Positions 57,433 to 64,000 of a stretch of 64,000 bases of DNA are shown here, one piece after another. Both the position numbers and the translations under genes were made by a program. Below the pieces are notes generated by a model. It had not been told where the DNA came from, made no database searches, and saw only the letters and a program-made list of their open reading frames with translations. The DNA comes from Alphaproteobacteria bacterium (lineage in GTDB: Bacteria > Pseudomonadota > Alphaproteobacteria > Caulobacterales > Hyphomonadaceae): contig JAGWYJ010000004.1 of NCBI GenBank assembly GCA_018969425.1, positions 62,001-126,000 on the forward strand, read 5' to 3'. Positions within the stretch are counted from its first letter, which is position 1. Each line of letters starts with the position of its first letter.

Positions 57433-57613
57433 CGCGATGGCCGCCTTCGCCGGGATCTGCGAGGGCCTCGGATCGGCTTCGGGGTCGCCGCACCTGCGTT
57501 CATCCGACCATCCTCCCGATAAGGGGGCCGATCTGTCAGGCAAGTCCTGGGCCACGCCCGAGACGATGGCGCGCTCCTTGCAGGGGGTCCTTCAGAACAG
57601 ACGGAATGATCGC

Positions 57614-59464
57614 ATGGAGACGATCGGCGACCGCTGGAGAACAGGACTTGCCGGTCTGGGCGCGATGGCGCTCGCCTCCACCCTCGCCGCCGGAATGACG
57701 GCCTCTCATCTCGGATATGCCGATCGTCTCGGACCACCGGATTCGCGCCTTGCCGGCTACGTCCTTTACGGACCGTGGCGATATTTCGAATGGCTTGTGA
57801 TGCTGGGCCCCGAGGATCGTCCGGCCCTGATGAGCGGAGCGCTCTGCCTCCTCGCAGGTCTCTGCGCGTTTCTGACGCTTACCGCAGCCACGAAGCCGGC
57901 CCGGTCCGCCGCTATGACAAGCGCCTTCGGCGATGCGAGCTGGGCGACACGAGCCGACATGGAGACGGCGAACCTCTTTTCCGAAGAGGGCGTGCTTCTG
58001 GGCTGGGCGCATGGACGAGCGCTTCGTCATTCCGGAGAAGACCATATCCTGATGATCGCACCGACCAATTCAGGCAAGACTGTGGGCATGACCCTGCCGG
58101 CCGCCCTGACCTGGCCGAAGTCAATGATCGTGCTCGACATCAAGTCGGAGGTATGGCGGCTTAGCGCCCGTCAGCGATCCATGATCGGGCAGGTCTATAA
58201 GTTCGCTCCGGCCTCTACGTCGACCCATCGCTTCAATCCCCTGACTTCGATCCGTCGGGGCGTTCACGAAGTGCGGGATGCTCAGTTGCTCGCGGATGTG
58301 TTGATCGATCCCGACGGCTCTCAAAGATCCCGGTCGCACTGGGAACTGCGCGCTGGAGAGCTTCTGACCGCCCTGTGTCTCTGGACACTTTACGCGGAAG
58401 AAGAAAAGACCCTGAGACGGGTGGCCGAGCTGCTTTCGGATCCGGACCGTCCCGCTGGCGTCCTGCTCGAAGACATGTCTAGGGCCGGGATTGCGTCAGA
58501 GCGACCTCACCCGGTCGTCGCGGGCATTGCGCGCCAGCTCCTGGACATGGCGGATGCGGAACGGTCGGGAGTTGTTTCAACAGCCCTTGGACGTCTGTCG
58601 ACATTCCGCGACCCAATCCTCGCCGCCGCAACAGCGACCTCGGACTTCTCCATCGAGGATCTGGCGCGCCCGTCCTCACCGGCAACCCTCTACATCTGCG
58701 CGCCGCCTGAGGATCTGGGCCGACTGCGGCCAGTTCTTCGGCTGATGCTCAACATGACATTCAAACGTCTGACAGAAATCGCCGCAGGCGAAAAAACGCC
58801 TCAGCCCCTGCTCCTTCTGCTCGACGAATTCCCTCAGCTCGGCCGTCTCGATTTCCTTGAGGACGCTCTCGCCTTCATACGCGCCTATGGAATCAGAGCC
58901 TGCCTCATCGCGCAGTCCCTGACGCAGATCGCACGCATTTATGGGGAGAATTCGTCCATCGTCGACAACTGCAGCATTCGCATCGCCTTCGCCTGCAACG
59001 ATGAACGGTCGGCACGTCGGATTTCCGACATGCTCGGCCAGTCGACCTATGCTCGAAGACGAACGACCCACCGGGGCGAAGGAGGCGGCCTCCTTCCCGA
59101 ACCAATCTCAAGCTCGATCCAGGAGAATGCCCGTCCCCTGATGACGCCGGGAGAAATCATGCGTCTGCCAGCCGATGACTGCCTGATACTCGCCCGCGCG
59201 ACCCCGCCGATCCGGGCTAAGAAGCTGCGCTATTTTTCCATTCCTCAGCTCCGTTCCCTCATCGGGCCGCCGCCCCCGCTAAGCCTCTCGCCTGGACATG
59301 CCTCGGACTGGAACGATCTTGTCTGGCGACAGGAGACGGCGAATGTCTCTGACGCCGCTCCACCCTGCGTGCAATCTCAGGAAAGGCAGCCCGCAACAGG
59401 GACCATCCCCGATCTCTTCGATGAACATCGCGGAATTTCAGACAGCAGGTCCGAGACCGCCTGA
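57614..59464 (+). CDS. type IV coupling protein (VirD4/TraG family), 616 aa
   Basis: Couples the relaxase-DNA complex to a secretion channel. Two N-terminal membrane segments (GLAGLGAMALASTLAAG and ALCLLAGLCAFLTLTAA) are followed by the cytoplasmic ATPase: Walker A IAPTNSGKTVGMTLPAA, Walker B LLLLLDEFPQLGRLDFLE, and RACLIAQSLTQIARIYGENSS... in the C-terminal part. The ATG at 57614 is used; 57566 is also possible and the frame is open to 57251. No trb/virB genes for a mating channel are in the window. Confidence 0.9.
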   Translation: METIGDRWRTGLAGLGAMALASTLAAGMTASHLGYADRLGPPDSRLAGYVLYGPWRYFEWLVMLGPEDRPALMSGALCLLAGLCAFLTLTAATKPARSAAMTSAFGDASWATRADMETANLFSEEGVLLGWAHGRALRHSGEDHILMIAPTNSGKTVGMTLPAALTWPKSMIVLDIKSEVWRLSARQRSMIGQVYKFAPASTSTHRFNPLTSIRRGVHEVRDAQLLADVLIDPDGSQRSRSHWELRAGELLTALCLWTLYAEEEKTLRRVAELLSDPDRPAGVLLEDMSRAGIASERPHPVVAGIARQLLDMADAERSGVVSTALGRLSTFRDPILAAATATSDFSIEDLARPSSPATLYICAPPEDLGRLRPVLRLMLNMTFKRLTEIAAGEKTPQPLLLLLDEFPQLGRLDFLEDALAFIRAYGIRACLIAQSLTQIARIYGENSSIVDNCSIRIAFACNDERSARRISDMLGQSTYARRRTTHRGEGGGLLPEPISSSIQENARPLMTPGEIMRLPADDCLILARATPPIRAKKLRYFSIPQLRSLIGPPPPLSLSPGHASDWNDLVWRQETANVSDAAPPCVQSQERQPATGTIPDLFDEHRGISDSRSETA

Positions 59465-59480
59465 CAGCAGAGGATGATAC

Positions 59481-60002
59481 ATGCGCCGCAAGCCCCTCTC
59501 CGTGACCGTTCCGGAAGCCATTCTTGAAGGCGTAAGACGAACGTCGGACGTCCAGGGACGCAAGGTGTCCGACATCGTGGAGGACGCCCTTTCCCTCTAT
59601 CTGCGGCATACAGACCCGGACCTTGGTCACGGCGCGGTTCTTTCGGCGCTCGACCGGATCCACTCGCGACTGACCCGCCTTGAGAGAGCCCAGGAGACGC
59701 ATTTCGAACTGACGGCCCACGCGGCGCGCTTCTCGATGGGCCTTGCCCCGGACATTCCTGAATACGACGAGCCCGCCTTGAGATCCCGCGGCGCCCGTCG
59801 CCTGAGCGAAGTGATGACCGCGATCATCACCCGGCTGTCCGGAGGACGAAGTCTGTGGCGATCCACGCTCGCTCCGGAGCTTCTGGTCCCACAGCCGGCC
59901 TCTCCCCCGGCCGGTCCGCAGGCCTCAGGGTTCAAGAACGAGGTTGCCGCGGCGCATGCGGAAAATCAGACCGCAACGCGCGAGCCATCCTCGTCAGCCT
60001 GA
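59481..60002 (+). CDS. ribbon-helix-helix protein, conjugation-associated, 173 aa
   Basis: N-terminal RHH/CopG-like DNA-binding part: KPLSVTVPEAILEGVRRTSDVQGRKVSDIVEDALSLYL contains the strand plus two helices (described over adjoining blocks). A helical segment with heptad-like leucines follows (LSALDRIHSRLTRLERAQE), then a Pro/Ala-rich tail. It lies 16 bp after the coupling-protein gene, where mobilisation systems often carry an RHH relaxosome or autoregulator protein. Its end overlaps the tail of the convergent carotenoid-oxygenase gene by 9 bp. Confidence 0.78.
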   Translation: MRRKPLSVTVPEAILEGVRRTSDVQGRKVSDIVEDALSLYLRHTDPDLGHGAVLSALDRIHSRLTRLERAQETHFELTAHAARFSMGLAPDIPEYDEPALRSRGARRLSEVMTAIITRLSGGRSLWRSTLAPELLVPQPASPPAGPQASGFKNEVAAAHAENQTATREPSSSA

Positions 60003-61436
60003 AGCCGCGGGAATGAAGTTACCGTGAAATCCAGGCGGAATGACATGCGGAATGGCGATCGTCGCCGCGGGCTCTCCGGCTATATTGCGGGCGTCAAGGA
60101 TTATCAGATCTGTCGACGAGCGCTTGTCGTCGATCACAAAACCGATCAGCCATCCCTCATCCTCGGCGGCGCCGGGATGGGACGGAACGAAAACGAACTC
60201 TCCTGGATACCGACCCGCTCCGAAATCCCGGACCTGTCTCTGGCCAGTCTGAAGATCATGCTTCAACAGTCGTCCATCGCTCAACGACGCATTGGAGCCC
60301 GCAAGTGAGCCGACCGAATAAGCGAAGCGGTAGGGCCGCCCCGTCAGTCGCTCATCGATTCGCGGAAACTCCTGGGGGTCGGGATCAAGAACGGTGCGCG
60401 TCACGGTTCTCGATACAGGATCGATGACAAGCCTCTCGAAGCGCAGATCAGGAGAATCCGGCCCGTAAGGATCGCTCGAGAACATGGTCTCGTGAACGCA
60501 GGCATCCATCACGACAGCGCCGTCTTCGCGTTCATAAGCGTTGGCGACATGAAAGATGTAGCAGGGATCGAGGTCGCACCAGATGGTGTCGGACCCGGCG
60601 CCCTCACGGGGCAGAAGACCGATCCGCGCCTGATGGGACGGATTCCACCGATAGGGAAATCCGGCGCCTGAAACCAACGCCTGCATCGAAAACGTGACCG
60701 GCAGATCCATCACCGCCACAAATCGCCGTGTGATCATGCAGTCATGGATCGAGGGGCCGTTGCGAACTGAGATCGGCTCGCGGCGTCTGACGCGACCGTC
60801 TGCGCCGACAACGACATGCCAGACAGTCGACTGATCGCGACCATAATAGCAGATTGCATGAAGATCGCCGGTCTCCGGATCCAGATGAGGATGGGCCGAA
60901 TAAGCGGTCTCGAGACTGCCGTCGAACGGATTATGTCGGAGGGTTTCAAGCGTTTCGCTGATTTCTGCGGGATACCCTCCCGCCTCAACAATCGCCCAGA
61001 TGCGTCCGGCATGGCCGATGACGTTCGTATTGGGATTGTCCTGATGTCCGTTTCGGACCCCTGGGACAGGCGTCTCGCCCAGCGCGCGGCTGACCCGCTC
61101 GGAACGAACCCATCGATTTCTGTACCAGAGGGCGCGTCCAGCCTGAAGACGAACCCCATGAAGCATGGCGTCGCCAAGAAACCAGTGATGCGTGGCCGGG
61201 TTGGGCGTCTTGAAAGGATTGGGCCCGTTTCGGACATAAAGCCCATTGAGACCTGGAGGGATCTCACCTGAGACCTTGAGCTCCGTCAGGGTCTCTTCAG
61301 TCTTCATGGGCGTGTGAACGCCGTTAAGATAGGGGTTGGGATCCTTCGCCGTCCGGTGACGCCGGTTGAACGCCGCAACCGCCTCGACCCCGGCGCCCAC
61401 AACGCCGCGTATGACTCCCTCGACAACACTCGCCAA
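59994..61436 (-). CDS. carotenoid oxygenase family (lignostilbene/apocarotenoid cleavage), 480 aa
   Basis: Seven-bladed propeller non-heme iron dioxygenase. Four iron histidines can be placed: AYSAHPHLDPETGDLH, GPSIHDCMITRRF, YIFHVANAYE and the C-terminal PPGFHGNFIP. LNGLYVRNGPNPFKTP is the family opening. It oxidatively cleaves a double bond in a carotenoid or stilbene. No carotenoid synthesis gene is nearby. GGGGGAG lies six bases upstream of the ATG. Confidence 0.93.
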   Translation of the reverse strand: MASVVEGVIRGVVGAGVEAVAAFNRRHRTAKDPNPYLNGVHTPMKTEETLTELKVSGEIPPGLNGLYVRNGPNPFKTPNPATHHWFLGDAMLHGVRLQAGRALWYRNRWVRSERVSRALGETPVPGVRNGHQDNPNTNVIGHAGRIWAIVEAGGYPAEISETLETLRHNPFDGSLETAYSAHPHLDPETGDLHAICYYGRDQSTVWHVVVGADGRVRRREPISVRNGPSIHDCMITRRFVAVMDLPVTFSMQALVSGAGFPYRWNPSHQARIGLLPREGAGSDTIWCDLDPCYIFHVANAYEREDGAVVMDACVHETMFSSDPYGPDSPDLRFERLVIDPVSRTVTRTVLDPDPQEFPRIDERLTGRPYRFAYSVGSLAGSNASLSDGRLLKHDLQTGQRQVRDFGAGRYPGEFVFVPSHPGAAEDEGWLIGFVIDDKRSSTDLIILDARNIAGEPAATIAIPHVIPPGFHGNFIPAASG

Positions 61437-61584
61437 TGTCAGCTCCCCCGCATTCGAAGCAGGAGCGTCATCCTCGCGCTCCCTGAACCGTCAGTACTCG
61501 TCCGCAAGCAGACAGTGTCAAGAACGAAGTGATCCGGACGACGACGACCCGCCCAGGCGTCGACCGAGGTCGCCTGACGCACTC

Positions 61585-62460
61585 TCAGGCCGTCAGCCGA
61601 CCCGAGCGGAAATCATGAAGGGCCTGACGGACCTCCGCTTCACTGGTCATTACGAACGGCCCAAGCTGAACGATGGGCTCGCCCAGCGGACGACCCGCGA
61701 GGAGGATCGCCCTCGACGGAGCGAGCGCCTTGATCACCACGCCATCAGCTGACGCAGACGTCTCAAGTACGGCCATACGCCGCGCAGGCGTACGCGTGTC
61801 ACCGATCAGAACCTCGCCGCGATAGACATAAACGAATGAGTTCATTTCAGGCGCCAGGTCCTGCCGGAAGGTCGCGCCCTCAGGAAGGACAAGATCGACA
61901 AACAGAGGGTGAGTCGCGTCCCGAACGACAGCGCCTGTTACGCCATGACTGACGCCTGCGATAACGACGGCCGAGACGCCCTCTGTCGTCGAAAAGGAAG
62001 GAAGGTCGCGGGCTGTGAAATCCTGATACCAGGGATCGCGCATCTTCTCGCGGCGCGGCAGATTCAGCCAAAGCTGAAATCCCTCCATGACGCCGTCCGC
62101 CTGCTGAGGGATCTCCGAATGAATGACGCCTCGTCCAGCCGTCATCCACTGAACGCCTCCAGGCTCGAGCAGGCCTTCATTGCCGGCGCTGTCGCGATGG
62201 AGCATGCGGCCCGCCAGCATGTAGGTCACCGTCTCGAAGCCTCGATGGGGATGGTCCGGAAATCCGGCGATATAATCGCGGGGATCATCGCTTCCGAAAG
62301 CGTCGAGCATCAGGAAGGGATCGAGCCTGCGCTGAAGAGAATGCGAAAGGACCCGGGTAAGCTTGACGCCCGCCCCATCGGTCGTCTCCTGACCGGCGAC
62401 CAGGGCCTCCACCCGCCTCGAACGGTTTACCGAAGGCGAAGCGCAATCTGCATGGACCAT
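61585..62460 (-). CDS. pirin-family protein, 291 aa
   Basis: Double cupin: DPFLMLDAFGSDDPRDY, metal-binding His/Glu in FPDHPHRGFETVTYMLAG, GRGVIHSEIPQ and QLWLNLPRREKM. Bacterial pirins bind Fe or Cu and some are quercetinases; role here unknown. ATG at 62460 follows GGAGACAGGTC. The frame is open upstream to 62556. Confidence 0.92.
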   Translation of the reverse strand: MVHADCASPSVNRSRRVEALVAGQETTDGAGVKLTRVLSHSLQRRLDPFLMLDAFGSDDPRDYIAGFPDHPHRGFETVTYMLAGRMLHRDSAGNEGLLEPGGVQWMTAGRGVIHSEIPQQADGVMEGFQLWLNLPRREKMRDPWYQDFTARDLPSFSTTEGVSAVVIAGVSHGVTGAVVRDATHPLFVDLVLPEGATFRQDLAPEMNSFVYVYRGEVLIGDTRTPARRMAVLETSASADGVVIKALAPSRAILLAGRPLGEPIVQLGPFVMTSEAEVRQALHDFRSGRLTA

Positions 62461-62609
62461 GACCTGTCTCCGGTTGCGCCTAAGCCGTCCCGCATCGCTC
62501 AGGGGACAAGAATGGCCGGAGAATAATAGGACATACGGCCCCCCCAGACCAGTCACTCAGGACGGCGAAACCGAGCGAGGACTGTCGGGACAGACATAGG
62601 AAACGAGAA

Positions 62610-63863
62610 TCATCCCGGCGGGATTGCAGGTGGTCGACGAAACGGCGGGAGCCTCCATCGAACGAGAGCCCGCCAGATCCACTCGAACGGACCATAGGCG
62701 AAATGCCGGAGCCAGGGGCCGGACCAAAGGAGGATAAATGCCCAGATCGCGAGCACCACGATCATCAGTTCAGCGCGCGACAAAGCGCCGAAAAGGCCAA
62801 GACCAAAGCCGCAAAAGACAAAGGTCGTGATCAACGAGGTCAGAAGATAGTTCGAGAGCGCCATCCGTCCGGCGGCGGCCAACATCCCTTTCAGCGCGCC
62901 GAGACAGCCCAGTCGCACACACAAGAGCAGAGTGCTCGCATGAGCGAGGGCTATGAAAGGCCGCGGAACAGCGCTCCAGGCGACCATTTCATTGAGAACC
63001 ACCACATCGAAGTCCGCATCCCACGCACGCCAGGCGAGCCACGCCGTTACAGGGACTGCGATCCCGTACCCGAGGGCCGCGAGACGAAGATAAGATCCCG
63101 AGGACCAGCCCAAAGAGAAAAAGCCGGATCGGAACAGTGCGATCCCGATCATCATCTGACCGACAGCCTCGATCACCTCGAAGGGAAGAAGATTGGGATA
63201 AACAAAGGCGAGATTGACAGCCCTCGCCCCGATCGCCTCAAGGATCCCTCCCCTCATGGCGGCGATCTCCGCATCACGCGCCTCTGCGGGGGGATCAAGC
63301 GCGAAACTCGCCGCCGCCCACGCGTCGAGGTCTGCCTGGGCGGCGTCCGGCTGATGAGCTGCGAAGCGAAGATCCTCCAGCGCGATTCCAGTCGCGACAT
63401 TGAGGACTGTCAGCATTGCGAGGATACAGACCCCGCAGATAAGAAGCGTCCGCTGGGTCAAGGTGCGGAGGACGAAGACAATAGCGCCGGCGATCGCGTA
63501 GCAGACCAGAATATCTCCCCACCAGAGCAGGTAGGCGTGGAGCAGTCCGAAAATCAGAAGCCACGCCATCCGCCGATAGTGAATGCTGACGGGTCCCGGC
63601 CGCTGGCCGTCCGCCCGTTCCGCTATCAGAACCATCGAAGCGCCAAACAGCATCGTGAAGAGGCCGCGCATCTTTCCATCGGTCAGCACAAAATTGATCG
63701 ACCACATCCAGAAATCAGCGCCTTCATGCCCTCCCGCGAACGTCGGATCGAGATAAGCTGTCGCCGGAAGACCCATGCCAGTGACGTTCATGAGAAGAAT
63801 GCCGAGCACGGCGAACCCTCTCACGACATCGATCGAAACGATGCGTTCAGCTGATACGCTCAT
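62610..63863 (-). CDS. DUF418 multi-pass membrane protein, 417 aa
   Basis: Begins RIVSIDVVRGFAVLGILLMN, the standard opening of DUF418 proteins (YeiB-like). About ten membrane segments are evident, and the C-terminal DUF418 region contains GRMALSNYLLTSLITTFVF and LIWSGPWLRHF-like ILLWSGPWLRHFAYGPFEWIWR. Function unknown; a transporter or membrane acyltransferase-like role has been suggested for relatives. The start at 63863 has GGAGGC close upstream; the frame is open to 63980. The remaining 137 bp to the right edge show no gene. Confidence 0.9.
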   Translation of the reverse strand: MSVSAERIVSIDVVRGFAVLGILLMNVTGMGLPATAYLDPTFAGGHEGADFWMWSINFVLTDGKMRGLFTMLFGASMVLIAERADGQRPGPVSIHYRRMAWLLIFGLLHAYLLWWGDILVCYAIAGAIVFVLRTLTQRTLLICGVCILAMLTVLNVATGIALEDLRFAAHQPDAAQADLDAWAAASFALDPPAEARDAEIAAMRGGILEAIGARAVNLAFVYPNLLPFEVIEAVGQMMIGIALFRSGFFSLGWSSGSYLRLAALGYGIAVPVTAWLAWRAWDADFDVVVLNEMVAWSAVPRPFIALAHASTLLLCVRLGCLGALKGMLAAAGRMALSNYLLTSLITTFVFCGFGLGLFGALSRAELMIVVLAIWAFILLWSGPWLRHFAYGPFEWIWRALVRWRLPPFRRPPAIPPG

Positions 63864-64000
63864 GCCTCCGCCCCCGCCTGAATGGCCAGTCAAGGATCCG
63901 TCCTCCCGCCTCAAAGTCAACGCCGAGAGATAATGACCGCGGATCATACAAGCTCTGCGCGGAGGCTCCGGCCGACGCAAAAAGGCGAAGCCTGCAGGCG

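Overview
The window is a GC-rich chromosomal segment of a heterotrophic alphaproteobacterium. That assignment is an inference from gene content: a MadL/MadM malonate carrier with MatB, an alphaproteobacterial-type selU, a geranyl/methylcrotonyl-CoA carboxylase cluster with AtuA, many paired acyl-CoA dehydrogenases, and a DUF3604 lipoprotein. I cannot fix the genus; Caulobacterales, Hyphomonadales or Sphingomonadales would all fit. No rRNA, intact tRNA, insertion sequence or CRISPR array was found.

Layout. 1-2260 (minus strand) is a small accessory block: a conserved hypothetical, a CDGSH iron-sulfur protein with one ligand cysteine replaced by arginine, a 73-residue protein of unknown function and an FGE/SUMF1-like lipoprotein cut by the window edge. 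The last three overlap start-to-stop. It is bounded on the right by a degenerate 3' half of a tRNA-Gly gene (2549-2599), which looks like an old integration scar. 2793-5198 holds an exported SRPBCC protein, a DsbA/FrnE-like oxidoreductase and a hot-dog-fold protein. 5384-9233 is a tightly overlapping operon of DUF3604 lipoprotein, membrane-anchored parvulin and HupE/UreJ membrane protein. 9239-11569 is a divergent selD/selU pair for 2-selenouridine in tRNA. 11615-14279 is malonate uptake (MadL, MadM) and activation (MatB). 14426-18734 is a three-part ABC exporter.

19242-49679 is dominated by acyl-CoA and isoprenoid-type catabolism: an MDR-family dehydrogenase and hydratase 2; a first pair of acyl-CoA dehydrogenases; an AcuI-like reductase; a MoxR/VWA chaperone pair; a family III CoA-transferase and a GST; an Atu-type operon (carboxylase beta and alpha, enoyl-CoA hydratase, AtuA); an exported unknown and a D-aminoacylase-like hydrolase; two SDRs; a second pair of acyl-CoA dehydrogenases; an amidase, an amidohydrolase and another crotonase. 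Together these could take branched or terpenoid/steroid-like acids through carboxylation and beta-oxidation to acetyl-CoA and related units, but no substrate can be read from the sequence. An Ogt DNA-repair methyltransferase and a MetY sulfhydrylase lie among them.

49705-63863 carries a secreted GH2 beta-galactosidase, a PuuA/PuuB-like polyamine catabolic pair, a three-gene mobilisation module (relaxase, VirD4/TraG coupling protein, ribbon-helix-helix protein) with no mating-pair genes, a carotenoid oxygenase, a pirin and a DUF418 membrane protein.

Apart from the ribbon-helix-helix protein no transcription regulator is encoded in 64 kb, although a good TetR-type operator palindrome lies in front of the second acyl-CoA dehydrogenase pair. 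The best leads for new biology are the left accessory block with its tRNA scar, the DUF3604/parvulin/HupE operon, the operator palindrome with its absent regulator, and the mobilisation remnant.
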